Both the position numbers and the translations under genes were made by a program. A model generated the notes under the pieces. That model saw only the letters and a list, made by a program, of their open reading frames with translations. It did not search any database and had not been told where the DNA came from. A stretch of DNA of 48,638 nt from an uncultured Alphaproteobacteria bacterium (GTDB taxonomy: Bacteria; Pseudomonadota; Alphaproteobacteria; Caulobacterales; Hyphomonadaceae): positions 1 to 48,638 of the forward strand of contig CAIKWZ010000058.1 of NCBI GenBank assembly GCA_903831255.1. The letters run 5' to 3'. Within the stretch, counting starts at the first letter, position 1. Every line of letters begins with the position of its first letter. Positions 33,524 through 43,646 of this stretch are shown here, piece by piece.

Positions 33524-34270
33524 ATGCCCCATTCTGATGCTTCCGTCGTCGACGCATCCGAAAACGACAAGGGCGCTCAGGCGCTTCTGGAGGCGCTTCT
33601 CGAAAAGCGACGCCCGGGCAGGACCTGGATCGCCGGACTGACCGGATCGGTCGCCGCGGGAAAATCCACCCTGTGCGCGACCTTATGTGATTTGCTGCGG
33701 CCGTCCTTAAGCGTCGAAACCGCCTCGACGGACGGATTTCTCTTTCCCAATGACCATCTCGCGCCTCGGGGCCTGCTGATGCGCAAGGGATATCCTGAAA
33801 CCTACGATCAGGCGTCCTTTCAAAGTGCGCTGCGCCAGGCGCGAAGCGGCCCGGTCCGGCTGCCGGCATACTCCCATTTGACCTACGACATCGCCCCAGA
33901 CCAGACCACGCTGATCGACCAGCCGGACATCCTTATCCTCGAAGGTCTCGGACTGAACCTCGTGCTGTCGACAGAGCGCTCTGAAGAGACCCTCGATACC
34001 CTTATCTATCTCGATGCTTCGGAAGAGGATCTTGAGACCTGGTATGTCGAACGGTTTCTGCGACTCTGGAACGAGGCTCGGTCCGACCCCGCCTCATTCT
34101 ACGTCCGCTTTCTTCATATGACGCCGGAGGAGGTCGATCAGTTCGCGCGCCAGGTCTGGCGGGGCGTCAATCTGCCTAATCTCAGGGAGAACATCCTCCC
34201 ATTGCGCGATGAGGCAGACATTGTCATCCGCAAGGACGGGGCGCACCGGCTGACCCTGGTTCGAGCCTGA
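33524..34270 (+). CDS. coaA: Type I pantothenate kinase (CoaA-like), short form
   Basis: 248 residues from the ATG at 33524, which has GAGG seven bases upstream; earlier ATGs at 33359 and 33479 are weaker. TGSVAAGKST (40-49) is the Walker A. TASTDGFLFPNDHL, RKGYPETYD, LPAYSHLTYDI and DILILEGLGLNL match E. coli CoaA in order, and WYVERFLRLW and NLRENILP end the match. It would phosphorylate pantothenate in the first step of CoA synthesis. The ~60 N-terminal residues of the E. coli enzyme are absent, so it is shorter than the family norm (about 310). Confidence 0.82.
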   Translation: MPHSDASVVDASENDKGAQALLEALLEKRRPGRTWIAGLTGSVAAGKSTLCATLCDLLRPSLSVETASTDGFLFPNDHLAPRGLLMRKGYPETYDQASFQSALRQARSGPVRLPAYSHLTYDIAPDQTTLIDQPDILILEGLGLNLVLSTERSEETLDTLIYLDASEEDLETWYVERFLRLWNEARSDPASFYVRFLHMTPEEVDQFARQVWRGVNLPNLRENILPLRDEADIVIRKDGAHRLTLVRA

Positions 34271-34324
34271 AGGCGCCGTCAGATGATAGCGACGGGTCGG
34301 GCCGCCTTACTGCCCCGACAATAA

Positions 34325-34400
34325 TGGTGGGCCCGGAGGGACTCGAACCCCCAACCAGACCGTTATGAGCGGCCGGCTCTAACCATTGAGCTACAGGCCC
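34325..34400 (-). tRNA. tRNA with CAU anticodon, probably tRNA-Ile(CAU)
   Basis: A full cloverleaf on the minus strand: acceptor GGGCCTG / CGGGCCC, D arm GCTC..GAGC, anticodon stem GGCCG / CGGTC with loop CTCATAA, and T loop TTCGAGT, followed by A and encoded CCA. The anticodon is CAT. The loop CTCATAA and acceptor resemble the minor tRNA-Ile modified by TilS more than elongator Met (usually ATCATAA); the initiator is a different gene at 47182. It lies between the coaA and epoxide hydrolase genes. Confidence 0.85.
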
Positions 34401-34623
34401 GCGCCGCAATCAGAGACTGGCGAGCGGGCTGGCACCATAAGCGTTTTTCCGCCAACGGGAACACCCGCGGCGGTCCGAAGCATGCCTTAAGGTCGAAAAA
34501 ATCGATCAGCGGCCCCGGTCCGCCGCAATGTCCGGGTCGTGCAGGGCTGTATCGGGGAAGATGTCCGCCTATGCTGAGGCCTGACGGAAGGCCGGACGGC
34601 GGCGCGACCTGGGGAAAGACGTC

Positions 34624-35589
34624 ATGACGCGACACTTTGAGAAGATACGATCTGGCGACATTGAGATCCGGGTCGCGGTCGAGGGAGAGGGACCGCTGGT
34701 CCTCATGGTCCATGGATGGCCTGAAAGCTGGTATTCCTGGCGCCACCAGATGACACCCATCGCGAGAGCCGGCTTCAGGGCCGCCGCAATGGACGTTCGC
34801 GGCTATGGCGGGTCGGATCGCCCCTGGCCGATCGAAGCCTACGACATGAAGTCGGTGGTTTCAGATGTGCAGGCCGTCGCCGATGCTCTGGGAGGAGGAC
34901 GCGCCATCCTGATCGGGCATGACTGGGGTGCTCCGATTGTCTGGAACTCCGCCCTCGTCGACCCCGGCCGTTTCTCAGCGGTCGCCGGCCTCGCCATTCC
35001 CTATCTCGGACGGGGCAAGGCGCCGTTCATTGATAACGCCCGGGAAATATTCACCAAAAAGGGCCATTTCTTCTACCAGATCTACATTCAGGACGAAGGC
35101 GTCGCCGAGGCGGAGCTGGAAGCCGACGTCCGGACAGGCCTGCGGAAGATCTACTATGCTCTCTCCGGAAACATTCCGCCCGGAACCTGGCCAGCTGACA
35201 AGAAACACGGCGACAGCCTGCTTCACCGCCTGGTGGACCCGGACGTCTTTCCCGCCTGGATGAGCGCGGAGGATATGGACTATTTTGTGAGGGAGTTCGA
35301 GCAGTCGGGCTTCCGCGGAGCGTTCAACCGGTACAGAAACTTCCACCGGGATTTCGAGTGGCTCGGCGCCTGGGCGGAAACGCCGATATCCCAACCCTCG
35401 CTATTCATAACCGGCGAAGACGATTCCGCGATCAAGATGTTTGGTCGCGACGTCGAACCTCGAATGCGGGAATGGGTCACAGATCTCAGGGGATTTCATG
35501 TCCTGCCGGGGTGCGGTCACTGGACGCAGCAGGAGAAACCGGCCGAAGTGAACGCGCTCCTTCTCGATTGGCTCAGAGAGATTTCGTAA
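34624..35589 (+). CDS. Soluble epoxide hydrolase-like alpha/beta hydrolase
   Basis: 321 residues. MVHGWPESWYSWRHQ (28-42) holds the HGxP oxyanion motif, and the nucleophile is Asp100 in IGHDWGA. Tyrosines in FYQIYIQ and FNRYRNF match the ring-opening Tyr pair of epoxide hydrolases. Asp in ITGEDDSAIK and His in GCGHWTQQEKP complete the triad. GGGGAAAG precedes the ATG. It is expected to hydrolyse an epoxide to a diol in the cytoplasm. Dehalogenase activity is less likely, given the Tyr pair. Confidence 0.87.
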   Translation: MTRHFEKIRSGDIEIRVAVEGEGPLVLMVHGWPESWYSWRHQMTPIARAGFRAAAMDVRGYGGSDRPWPIEAYDMKSVVSDVQAVADALGGGRAILIGHDWGAPIVWNSALVDPGRFSAVAGLAIPYLGRGKAPFIDNAREIFTKKGHFFYQIYIQDEGVAEAELEADVRTGLRKIYYALSGNIPPGTWPADKKHGDSLLHRLVDPDVFPAWMSAEDMDYFVREFEQSGFRGAFNRYRNFHRDFEWLGAWAETPISQPSLFITGEDDSAIKMFGRDVEPRMREWVTDLRGFHVLPGCGHWTQQEKPAEVNALLLDWLREIS

Positions 35590-35684
35590 ACAGGGCATTG
35601 ACGGCGCCCCGGCCCTGCCCGCAGATGCGCGGTAACGGACGTAGCCGACGAGAGTCGCCTGGGTCCGGCCAATCGAACGACCCC

Positions 35685-35915
35685 CGCAGGAGAGAGCGAG
35701 GGATCGGCTCCAGTCTTAAGGGACCGGGCCGCCCCTCGCCGCCGAAGGCGCAACCGCCCCGGAAACGCTCAGGCAGAAGGACCGCGGGGTGACGTAAACG
35801 CTGGAAAGCGCGAAACGGGCCATGCCCTGATCGCCGCCGACGGAGTAAGCGATCGCTTCTGGATCCTCCGGATCCGGGACGGCGTGAATCTCTCAGGCTC
35901 ATCCGACAGCGGGGC
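35685..35915 (+). ncRNA. Tandem glycine riboswitch
   Basis: The first aptamer runs from GGAGAG (35689) through CGCCGAAGGCGCAACC to GGAAACGCTCAGGCAGAAGGACCG. The second runs from CGCTGGAAAGCG through GCCGACGGAGTAAGC to GAATCTCTCAGGC. These are the conserved GCCGAAGG-GCAA and CTCAGGC cores of glycine aptamers, in tandem, joined by a short linker. It lies just before gcvT, as in other bacteria, where glycine binding turns the cleavage operon on. A small hairpin (ATCGC-GAAA-GCGAT, 35919-35932) follows and may be part of the expression platform. Confidence 0.88.
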
Positions 35916-35959
35916 GGTATCGCGAAAGCGATCTGCGAAGCTGTCGGAGCCTGATCACT

Positions 35960-37129
35960 GTGGATGACACTCACCCTCCCCTGAAGCGGACCCCGCTCTT
36001 CGCGCTCCATGAGGCGTCCGGCGCGCGTTTCGCCCCGTTCGCAGGCTATGACATGCCGATCCAGTATCGCGACGGCATCATGGCCGAGCATCTCTGGACA
36101 AGGAGCCACGCGGGACTCTTCGACGTATCCCACATGGGGCCCTGCCGTCTCGTTCTGAACGCCCCACTTGAGGGGGATGCCGCACACCGGGCGGTATCAG
36201 CCCTGCTTGAACAGATCGTCTGCGCCGATGTCGCGGGTCTCGCCCGTGGGGAACAGAAACTCACCCTGATGCTGGCGGCGGACGGGGGCATACTCGACGA
36301 TCTGATGGTGGCTCGACCGTTCGAAGACGCCTCGCAGGGGGAGCTCTACATCGTCGTCAACGCAGGTGTGAAAGAAGCCGACTTCGCGCGCATCGCTACA
36401 GCTGCTGGCGATAAAGCCAGGCTCATCCGGGAGGATCATCAGGCCCTGCTCGCTCTTCAGGGGCCTGAGGCGGGCGACTGTCTCGCGACGATCGCGCCGG
36501 ACACCGCAGGCATGAGCTTCCTCGAAGCCCGACGGGTGTCGATCAACGGACATTCCTGCATGGTCTCCCGCTCAGGCTATACAGGCGAGGACGGCTTCGA
36601 GATCCTCTATCCTGCCGCGCAAGCAGGCGCTTTCGCCGAACAGCTACTGAGCGATACGCGCATCCGGCTGATCGGCCTGGGAGCGCGCGACAGCCTCAGG
36701 CTGGAAGCTGGCATGTGCCTGTACGGCCACGACATCGATCCATCGACATCGCCGGTGGAGGCAAGCCTCTCATGGACGATCTCCAGAGCCCGGCGCGAAC
36801 GCGGTGATTTCCCGGGGGCGGAGCGGATCCTCAGAGAGCTGGCGTCCTCACCCTCCCGCAAACGTGTGGGAATTCGTCCCCTCGGCCGCGCTCCGGCGCG
36901 CGAAGGCGCCGAGATCCAGACGCCCGACGGCGAGATCATAGGCGTTGTGACCTCCGGCGGCTTCGGGCCGTCCGTGGGAGGACCTGTTGCAATGGGTTAT
37001 GTCGCAGCATCACACGCGCGATCGGGAACGCCGGTTCATCTCATCGTCCGCGGCAAGGCACTCGAGGCCGAAGTCGCAAGCCTGCCCTTCACACCGCACA
37101 GATACAAACGTCAGGGGAAACCGTCATGA
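35960..37129 (+). CDS. gcvT: Glycine cleavage system T protein (aminomethyltransferase)
   Basis: 389 residues with a GTG start at 35960; the nearby ATG at 35964 is out of frame. [39 protein letters not shown] and [13 protein letters not shown] are GcvT signatures; [21 protein letters not shown] holds the Asp that binds folate. It moves the methylene group from the lipoyl arm of H protein to tetrahydrofolate, releasing ammonia. It overlaps the gcvH start by four bases. Confidence 0.97.
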   Translation: MDDTHPPLKRTPLFALHEASGARFAPFAGYDMPIQYRDGIMAEHLWTRSHAGLFDVSHMGPCRLVLNAPLEGDAAHRAVSALLEQIVCADVAGLARGEQKLTLMLAADGGILDDLMVARPFEDASQGELYIVVNAGVKEADFARIATAAGDKARLIREDHQALLALQGPEAGDCLATIAPDTAGMSFLEARRVSINGHSCMVSRSGYTGEDGFEILYPAAQAGAFAEQLLSDTRIRLIGLGARDSLRLEAGMCLYGHDIDPSTSPVEASLSWTISRARRERGDFPGAERILRELASSPSRKRVGIRPLGRAPAREGAEIQTPDGEIIGVVTSGGFGPSVGGPVAMGYVAASHARSGTPVHLIVRGKALEAEVASLPFTPHRYKRQGKPS

Positions 37130-37497
37130 CCGTCTACTACACGAAGGAACACGAATGGATCCGCGTTGAGGGGGCCTCCGGGGTCGTCGGCATCACCGCG
37201 TTCGCTGCAGAAAAGCTTGGAGATGTGGTCTTCGTCGACCTGCCCGAAGCGGGTCGCAAGGTAAAAAAGGACGGCGAGATGGCGGTCGTCGAAAGCGTCA
37301 AGGCGGCCTCGGATGTCTATGCGCCGGTGAGCGGTGTGATCCTCGAATCAAACGGCGCGCTCCAGGACGCTCCGGAAACCGTCAATGCCGATCCGGAAGG
37401 CGCAGGCTGGTTCTGCCGCATCGAGCTGTCAGACGCATCGGAGACTTCGGCCCTGATGGACGCCGCAGCCTATGCAGAGTTCTGCAAAGGCCTCTGA
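37126..37497 (+). CDS. gcvH: Glycine cleavage system H protein
   Basis: 123 residues, the lipoyl carrier of the complex. The lipoylated lysine is Lys59 in [33 protein letters not shown] is the other family motif. The ATG overlaps the gcvT stop (ATGA), indicating coupled translation. gcvPA follows after 47 bp. Confidence 0.97.
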   Translation: MTVYYTKEHEWIRVEGASGVVGITAFAAEKLGDVVFVDLPEAGRKVKKDGEMAVVESVKAASDVYAPVSGVILESNGALQDAPETVNADPEGAGWFCRIELSDASETSALMDAAAYAEFCKGL

Positions 37498-37544
37498 CAC
37501 CCCACACCTCGCCCCGCCATCGTCAAGGAGGCCTCGGCCGCACC

Positions 37545-38891
37545 ATGAGATACCTGCCCCTCACCCCGTCTGACCGGGACGCGATGCTCCGTCAGATCGG
37601 CGCACGGTCGATCGATGATTTCTACGCGGATGTGCCGGCCTCGGCGCGCCTGAAAAAGCCGGTCGACGGCCTCCCGGGATTTCAGGGCGAGCTTCAGGTG
37701 GAGCGTCACCTGACACGCCTCTCACGGCGAAATACGACGGCCTCGGACGGGCCCTTCTTTGTCGGGTGCGGAGCCTACAAGCATCATATTCCGGCGAGCG
37801 TCGATCACATCATCCAGCGATCCGAGTTCCTGACCACCTATACGCCCTACCAGCCGGAAATCGCGCAGGGAACGCTCCAGACTCTCTTCGAATTCCAGAC
37901 CCAGGTCGCTGCGCTCACGGCGATGGATGTGGCGAACGCCTCAATGTACGATGGATCGACAGCCTGTGCGGAAGCTGCGGTCATGGCGTGTCGCGTGACC
38001 CGACGCAATCGTGTCCTCCTCTCGGGCGGGCTCCATCCCCACTACGCAGAGACGACACGAACCGTTTGCGAAGCCGCCGGCATCGAAGTCGTGGTCCTCC
38101 CGCCGGCGATTGATGGCGAGCTCAAGCTCGTTGAGGCGCTGGGGGATACGGATGCATGCGTCATCGCTCAGTCGCCCAATGTGTTTGGAACCATCACGGA
38201 TCTGAACCCTCTGGCGGACGCGGCCCACGCGCGCGGCGCACTCCTGGTGAGCGTGTTCACCGAGGCGGTCTCTCTTGGTCTGGTCACGCCGCCCGGCGAA
38301 ATGGGAGCGGACATCGCGGTGGGCGAAGGCCAGTCGATCGGCGTTCCGCTCGGGTTCGGCGGTCCCTATGTGGGTCTCTTCGCATGCCGGTCAAAGTTCA
38401 TGCGCCAGATGCCGGGACGCCTGGCCGGTGAAACGCTGGACGCCGACGGACGCCGCGGATTTGTGCTCACCCTGTCGACGCGCGAGCAGCACATACGGCG
38501 GGACAAGGCGACATCCAACATCTGCACAAACTCAGGCCTTTGTGCGCTCGCATTCACAGCGCACATGACCCTGCTGGGTGAAGCTGGCCTCACGCGTCTC
38601 GCCCGGCTTAATCACGAGACCGCCTGCGATCTCGCAGACGCTCTTGGAAAGGTGAAGGGCGTAAAGATCCTCACCCCGCGATACTTCAACGAATTCGCCT
38701 TCCGCACCCCGAAGCCCGCCGAACAGGTGATCGCCGGTCTTGAGGCGGAGGGCGTCCTTGGCGGCGTGCGGGCCTCGCGCCTGTTCCCGAAAGGCAAGTT
38801 TGACGACGTCATCATCGCCGCCGCCACCGAATGCGTGACCCACGCGGATATCGAAGCCTACTCCGCCGCCCTTTGGGAGGTCCTGAAATGA
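37545..38891 (+). CDS. gcvPA: Glycine dehydrogenase (decarboxylating) subunit 1
   Basis: 448 residues, the N-terminal half of the split P protein found in many alphaproteobacteria. [47 protein letters not shown] and [15 protein letters not shown] are typical. It forms a heterodimer with GcvPB, which carries PLP, to decarboxylate glycine and load H protein. Its stop overlaps the gcvPB start by four bases. Confidence 0.97.
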   Translation: MRYLPLTPSDRDAMLRQIGARSIDDFYADVPASARLKKPVDGLPGFQGELQVERHLTRLSRRNTTASDGPFFVGCGAYKHHIPASVDHIIQRSEFLTTYTPYQPEIAQGTLQTLFEFQTQVAALTAMDVANASMYDGSTACAEAAVMACRVTRRNRVLLSGGLHPHYAETTRTVCEAAGIEVVVLPPAIDGELKLVEALGDTDACVIAQSPNVFGTITDLNPLADAAHARGALLVSVFTEAVSLGLVTPPGEMGADIAVGEGQSIGVPLGFGGPYVGLFACRSKFMRQMPGRLAGETLDADGRRGFVLTLSTREQHIRRDKATSNICTNSGLCALAFTAHMTLLGEAGLTRLARLNHETACDLADALGKVKGVKILTPRYFNEFAFRTPKPAEQVIAGLEAEGVLGGVRASRLFPKGKFDDVIIAAATECVTHADIEAYSAALWEVLK

Positions 38892-40465
38892 CCATGAACT
38901 CGACCGGACGCCCCACCGCCCCCGCCTCGGGCGACCTGGACAGGTCTCTGACAGACACCGTTTCGGGATCGCGCGGGCTCCTGCAGGCGGAAGGCCTGCT
39001 CTTCGAGATCGGCTCGATCGACAAGTCAGGGGTCGACCTGCCAGAACCCAGAAACCGCCCCGATCGTCTGGGCGGGGTGCGTCGCGCTTCGGCGCTGGGT
39101 CTCCCCGGCCTCTCCGAGCCGGAAATGATGCGCCACTATGTGCGCCTTTCCCAACGGAACTACGCCATCGACCTCGGTCTCTTTCCGCTTGGGTCATGCA
39201 CGATGAAGCATAACCCGCGCCTCAATGAACGAATGGCGCGCCTTCCCGGCTTCGCCGATATTCACCCGCTTCAGCCGCAATCCACCGTTCAGGGCGCCCT
39301 CGAGCTGATGTCGGAACTTGCCGACTGGCTGATGAAGCTCACAAACATGCCGGCTGTCGCCATGTCGCCAAAGGCAGGCGCGCATGGCGAACTGTGCGGC
39401 ATGCTCGCGATCCGCGCAGCTCTCCTGGCTCGCGGAGAACCTCAGCGTCGTCGTGTTCTGGTGCCGGCGTCCGCGCACGGCACCAATCCGGCGACCGCCG
39501 TCCAGTGCGGGTTCATCGTTGACGAGATCCAGGCCGCGCCTGACGGCCGGGTCGATTTGGCCGACCTCGCCGCCAAACTCGTCGAAAGCTCCGACGTCGC
39601 CGGCATCATGCTGACCAACCCCAACACCTGTGGTCTGTTCGAGCGTGACATCGTGCGTATCGCCGAGATGATCCATGCGGCCGGCGGCTACTTTTATTGT
39701 GACGGGGCAAACTTCAACGCCATCGTCGGACGCGTGCGCCCCGGCGATCTGGGCGTCGACGCCATGCACATCAATCTCCACAAGACATTCTCGACCCCCC
39801 ATGGCGGTGGAGGTCCGGGGTCCGGTCCGACTGTCCTCTCGGCCGCTCTCGCGCCCTTCGCGCCGGTTCCCTTTCTTGTGCGCACCGAAGACGGCCTGCG
39901 CCTTGTTGAACACGAAGGCGAAGGAGAGGCCGCAGAAAGCTTTGGACGCATGTGCGCATTCCACGGTCAGATGGGCATGTTCACGAGGGCCCTCTCCTAC
40001 ATCCTCAGTCACGGCGCAGACGGTCTTCGCCAGGTGGCGGAAGATGCGGTTCTCAACGCCAATTACATTCAGGCCAGCCTGCGTGGGGTGATGTCGCCCG
40101 CGTTCGAAGGGTACTGCATGCATGAAGCGCTGTTCTCTGACGCGTTCCTGAAGGAGACCGGCGTTGAAACCATCGATATCGCCAAGGGTCTGATCGATGA
40201 GGGGTATCACCCCATGACCACGTACTTCCCTCTGGTCGTTCATGGCGCGATGCTGGTGGAGCCCACCGAGACAGAATCGAAAGCCGAGCTCGACCGCTTC
40301 ATTTCCGCTCTGGCGTCGGTCGCCCGGCGAGCCCTTCAGAAGGATCCGAGCCTCAAGTCGGCTCCCCATATGGCCCCGGTTCGTCGTCTGGATGAAACCC
40401 GTGCCGCGCGTTCGCCTCGCCTCAAGTGGACGCCAGAGGCGTCCGCATTGAAAGCTGCGGAATAA
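38888..40465 (+). CDS. gcvPB: Glycine dehydrogenase (decarboxylating) subunit 2
   Basis: 525 residues. The ATG at 38888 overlaps the gcvPA stop as ATGA; an upstream in-frame start at 38831 would run inside gcv[18 protein letters not shown] and [13 protein letters not shown] are conserved, and the PLP lysine is Lys299 in [19 protein letters not shown]. It is the catalytic half of the P protein. The operon ends in the hairpin at 40476. Confidence 0.97.
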   Translation: MTMNSTGRPTAPASGDLDRSLTDTVSGSRGLLQAEGLLFEIGSIDKSGVDLPEPRNRPDRLGGVRRASALGLPGLSEPEMMRHYVRLSQRNYAIDLGLFPLGSCTMKHNPRLNERMARLPGFADIHPLQPQSTVQGALELMSELADWLMKLTNMPAVAMSPKAGAHGELCGMLAIRAALLARGEPQRRRVLVPASAHGTNPATAVQCGFIVDEIQAAPDGRVDLADLAAKLVESSDVAGIMLTNPNTCGLFERDIVRIAEMIHAAGGYFYCDGANFNAIVGRVRPGDLGVDAMHINLHKTFSTPHGGGGPGSGPTVLSAALAPFAPVPFLVRTEDGLRLVEHEGEGEAAESFGRMCAFHGQMGMFTRALSYILSHGADGLRQVAEDAVLNANYIQASLRGVMSPAFEGYCMHEALFSDAFLKETGVETIDIAKGLIDEGYHPMTTYFPLVVHGAMLVEPTETESKAELDRFISALASVARRALQKDPSLKSAPHMAPVRRLDETRAARSPRLKWTPEASALKAAE

Positions 40466-40475
40466 GGCCCTGCAA

Positions 40476-40506
40476 AGAGGCCGGGGGACAGCGTCCCCCG
40501 GCCTCT
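40476..40506. terminator. Strong hairpin between gcvPB and feoB
   Basis: A 14-bp perfect stem (AGAGGCCGGGGGAC / GTCCCCCGGCCTCT) with a 3-base loop, 11 bp after the gcvPB stop. Its right edge overlaps the feoB stop codon (40505-40507). It probably ends both convergent transcripts, although neither side has a clear U-tract. Confidence 0.75.
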
Positions 40507-42340
40507 AGAGGCCGAAAGACACAGCGGTCCAGTAGGTGATAAGAGACGCCAGATAGGCGAGCGCGACCAGGTACGCGAACATGAAACCTGTCCAGCCCCA
40601 GGAGTTGGTTTCGCGGCGGACAGTGGCGAGCGTTGCGAAGCACTGCGGCGCGTAGACGTACCAGGCGATGAACGAGAGCGCCATCGGCAGCGTCCAGGCG
40701 CCGACCAGGGCGGTTTGAAGCGCCTGAGAAGTCTCATCGACCGGACCGAGAGCGTAGATCACCCCAAGCGAGGAAACGGCGGCCTCACGAGCCGCCATTC
40801 CTGGAATCAGCGCAACAACCATTTCAAGATTGAACCCGATCGGGGCGAAAACGGGCTGGATCGCCCGGCCGATGAAGCCCGCATAGCTTCCCTCAAGGCC
40901 GGCCCCGCCATTCGGGAAATAGGCCAGCACCCAGAGAGCGATGGTGCTTGCGAATATGATCGTCCCCGCCCGATAGAGGAACGCTCCCGCCTTCTGAATC
41001 AGACCGAGGACAAAATCCCTCAGGACCGGCAGCTTGTAGGTCGGAAGCTCCATGATCAGGGCCTGCGGGGCGCCGCGTGTCGCCGTTCGCTTGAGAACGA
41101 AAGCGACAGCGACCGCGCTGAACACGCCGACTGCGTAGAGACCCGCCAGCACAAGCCCCTGAAGGTTGAAAGGTCCCACCGCCTGCCGGGGGATAAAAAC
41201 GCCGATGAGCAGGGTGTAGACCGGAAGGCGGGCTGAACAGGTCATAAGCGGCGCCACCATGATCGTCGTCAGACGATCACGCTCGTTCTCGATCGTTCGT
41301 GCGGCCATAATCCCGGGGATGGCGCAGGCGAAGGACGAGAGGAGCGGGATGAATGCGCGGCCGTTGAGACCGACCCGGAGCATGAGCTCATCCATCAGGA
41401 ACGCCGCACGCGCCATGTAACCCGAGGCCTCAAGGGCCAGAATGAACGCAAACAGGATCAGGATCTGAGGAAGGAAGACCACGACTGATCCGACCCCGTT
41501 GATAACCCCATCGATGATAAAACTGCGCGCCATACCGTTCGAGATCATCGGCTCGACGAGACCCTGGAGAGACGCAAACGCCGCTTCGATCCCGTCCATC
41601 AGAGGCGCGGACCAGGCGAAGACAGACTGAAAGACGAGAAACAGGACGCCGGCGAGTACAATGGGACCGGACACAGGATGAAGAAGAATCGCATCCGCCT
41701 GACGCGTGACCGCGTTCATCGGCGGCTCGGTCACGGTTTCAGCCGCGATCTTTCGCGCCTCGCGCTGAAGCGCCTTGAGGTCGGTTTCGGGCGGATCAAG
41801 GCGAGGCGCCGGATCGCTCAGCCCGCCGACAAGGTCGTCGAGGGCCTGCAGAAGAGCCTCCCGACCCGCCTTGCGTGTGGCGCGGGTTGGAATGACCGGA
41901 ACGCCCAGCGCTCGCGAGAGCGCCTCCGCATCAATCCTGACGCCGTCTCGTTCCGCCAGATCGATCATGTTGAGCGCAACAATCACCGGACGGCCGAGCG
42001 CCTTCATCTGCAGCAGGGTGTGCAGGTGAGTGCGCAGGCTCGCTGCATCCGCAACGACAATAAGAGCGTCCGGGGCCGCCTGCCCCTCGAGACGTCCGAG
42101 GATGGCGTCGCAGGCGATGCGCTCGTCCGTTGATCGCGCCTCAAGGCCGTAAATTCCCGGCAGGTCAACGAGATCGACCAGCACGCCTCCGGGCGTCTCA
42201 AGACGACCCATCCGGGTCTCGACGGTCACCCCGGCGTAATTCGCGGTCTTGGCGAGGCCTCCCGTGAGACCGTTAAAAAGCGTCGTCTTTCCACTGTTGG
42301 GAGCGCCGACGAGCGCAAGACGCACGACCCGGGACGTCAC
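40505..42340 (-). CDS. feoB: Ferrous iron transporter B
   Basis: 611 residues. The cytoplasmic G domain has GAPNSGKTTLFN (G1, residues 13-24), DLPGIYGL (G3) and NMIDLAERDG (G4). About eight membrane segments follow with paired gate motifs (FACAIPGIMAARTI, SARLPVYTLL, GMAAREAAVSSL). The length is below E. coli FeoB (773) and the Cys-rich C-terminal tail is absent, as in many alphaproteobacteria. The GTG start overlaps the feoA stop (GTGA). It imports Fe(II) across the inner membrane and is presumably induced by low iron through the upstream Fur-like box. Confidence 0.96.
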   Translation of the reverse strand: MTSRVVRLALVGAPNSGKTTLFNGLTGGLAKTANYAGVTVETRMGRLETPGGVLVDLVDLPGIYGLEARSTDERIACDAILGRLEGQAAPDALIVVADAASLRTHLHTLLQMKALGRPVIVALNMIDLAERDGVRIDAEALSRALGVPVIPTRATRKAGREALLQALDDLVGGLSDPAPRLDPPETDLKALQREARKIAAETVTEPPMNAVTRQADAILLHPVSGPIVLAGVLFLVFQSVFAWSAPLMDGIEAAFASLQGLVEPMISNGMARSFIIDGVINGVGSVVVFLPQILILFAFILALEASGYMARAAFLMDELMLRVGLNGRAFIPLLSSFACAIPGIMAARTIENERDRLTTIMVAPLMTCSARLPVYTLLIGVFIPRQAVGPFNLQGLVLAGLYAVGVFSAVAVAFVLKRTATRGAPQALIMELPTYKLPVLRDFVLGLIQKAGAFLYRAGTIIFASTIALWVLAYFPNGGAGLEGSYAGFIGRAIQPVFAPIGFNLEMVVALIPGMAAREAAVSSLGVIYALGPVDETSQALQTALVGAWTLPMALSFIAWYVYAPQCFATLATVRRETNSWGWTGFMFAYLVALAYLASLITYWTAVSFGL

Positions 42341-42585
42341 GCCTCGACGACCTTCACCAGGCCAGCCTCGGCCTTGCGAAGAGCGATCACAGTTCGATTG
42401 AGTCTGACCGACAGCGGAGCGCCTCCAAGCCAGCCGCGAGCCAGAAGCTCAACTTCGTCGCCTTCAGCGAAGCCGATTTCGCGAAGCTTGGCGACGAGAT
42501 CCGGAGACCAGTCCTCGAAACCGACGACCCGTCCGATGCGGCCCCGATCGAGGGTGTCGAGATGAAGGGCTGAGAAACTGCTCAT
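42337..42585 (-). CDS. feoA: Ferrous iron transport protein A
   Basis: 82 residues from the ATG at 42585; a TTG at 42594 would abut the operator palindrome. The SH3-like fold is suggested by LREIGFAEGDEVELLARGWLGGAPLSVRLN and TVIALRKAEAGLVKV. A small cytoplasmic partner of FeoB. No clear Shine-Dalgarno sequence is present, so the leader is very short. Confidence 0.93.
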   Translation of the reverse strand: MSSFSALHLDTLDRGRIGRVVGFEDWSPDLVAKLREIGFAEGDEVELLARGWLGGAPLSVRLNRTVIALRKAEAGLVKVVEA

Positions 42586-42595
42586 ACCCAACAAT

Positions 42596-42614
42596 AATGA
42601 GAGGCATTCTCATT
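42596..42614. promoter_or_regulatory. Fur-like iron box before feoA
   Basis: A perfect 7-bp inverted repeat, AATGAGA-n5-TCTCATT, eleven bases before the feoA ATG and extended by TTGCAA on the far side. Layout and content match Fur-family boxes. It is best explained as repression of feoAB by an iron-bound Fur-type protein. Confidence 0.75.
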
Positions 42615-42672
42615 TGCAACCGGATCGTGGAGTCTCAGACGCCTCTGGAGGGCCGCGAACGAACGGCTCCGA

Positions 42673-43638
42673 TCAGGCGGTCGGTTTCTTGAGAAACTTG
42701 ACGAACACCCTCTGCCCGACCAGCACCGGCGCGCTTTCTGCGTCGACGACAACCTCAACCACGCGCTCGTCCGTACGCTCGCTCGGATCGTCCGAACGAA
42801 GCTTTCGGGATCCCATGACCTCAGCCATCCTCACCACGACGCCCGGAAAGGAGGCATCCTGATCGGATTCAGGCACGATCTCGACAGCCTGGCCGGCGAA
42901 CACTTCAGCGAGAGAGCGCTCCTCGACCTCCGCCCGAACGATTCGCTGAGTATCGGGCTGCAGCTGAAAAAGAGGCGTAACCTGAAGAGTGGAGGCTCCG
43001 GATCCGGGATTGGCGTAGCGTCGGACAATGCGTCCGTCGGCGGGCGCCCGGACCACATGCAGTTCGACCTGATAATCCGCCTCGGCCAGCTGAGCCTGGA
43101 CAAGAGAAACCGCGGCGCGCTGAGCCTCGAGCTGCGCACTCGCCTGACGCTGCGCATCCAGCGCCTGATCCACAGCCTGACTTGAAACGGCGTTCTGAGC
43201 CAGAAGGCGCGACAGACGCGCCGCCTCACGGCTCGCCGCCTCGACCTGGATCTCGAGAATCGCGATCTGAGCTCTCGCCTGACGCAGCTGAGCAGCAACG
43301 CGATCGCGACCAAGGCGGGCGTCCTCATCGTCCTGTCTGGCGAGGATCTGATCCTGCTTCACCCGATCGCCTTCCTGCACCAGAACCTCATGAATGATCC
43401 CCGGAGCACGTGCGGCTACATCCACCAGTCCGCCCTCAATATCCACCTTCCCCGCTGCAATCGCGGCATAAGGCGTCTCGACCTCCTGAGCCGCTGCCGC
43501 ATCGCTCTCAGCAGGCTTCCCGCCAGGCAGTTGCATCGAGCACGCGCTCGCACCGAGCAAGGCCGCGAGGCCTGCGCAAGACAGCGAGAGACGCCGAAGG
43601 GAGTGCGACATTGCAAAGATCCGTTGCGGTCTGGTCAT
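42673..43638 (-). CDS. HlyD-family periplasmic adaptor of an ABC exporter, lipoprotein
   Basis: 321 residues (312 if begun at the ATG at 43611). A lipoprotein signal (LLGASAC) is followed by a lipoyl half-motif (VDVAARAPGIIHEVLVQEGDRV), a long alpha-hairpin (residues ~95-175, rich in Ala, Gln and Arg) and the second half-motif with RAPADGRIVRRYANPG. This is the DevB/MacA-type adaptor joining an inner-membrane ABC transporter to an outer-membrane channel. It begins 8 bp after the ATPase stop. No TolC gene is in the window. Confidence 0.87.
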   Translation of the reverse strand: MTRPQRIFAMSHSLRRLSLSCAGLAALLGASACSMQLPGGKPAESDAAAAQEVETPYAAIAAGKVDIEGGLVDVAARAPGIIHEVLVQEGDRVKQDQILARQDDEDARLGRDRVAAQLRQARAQIAILEIQVEAASREAARLSRLLAQNAVSSQAVDQALDAQRQASAQLEAQRAAVSLVQAQLAEADYQVELHVVRAPADGRIVRRYANPGSGASTLQVTPLFQLQPDTQRIVRAEVEERSLAEVFAGQAVEIVPESDQDASFPGVVVRMAEVMGSRKLRSDDPSERTDERVVEVVVDAESAPVLVGQRVFVKFLKKPTA

Positions 43639-43646
43639 AGGACAAC

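Noticed and set aside
39194-40369. A 391-codon minus-strand ORF over gcvPB
   Set aside because: It is the antisense shadow of gcvPB, which has full family motifs; the antisense protein is His/Gly/Asp-rich without motifs.
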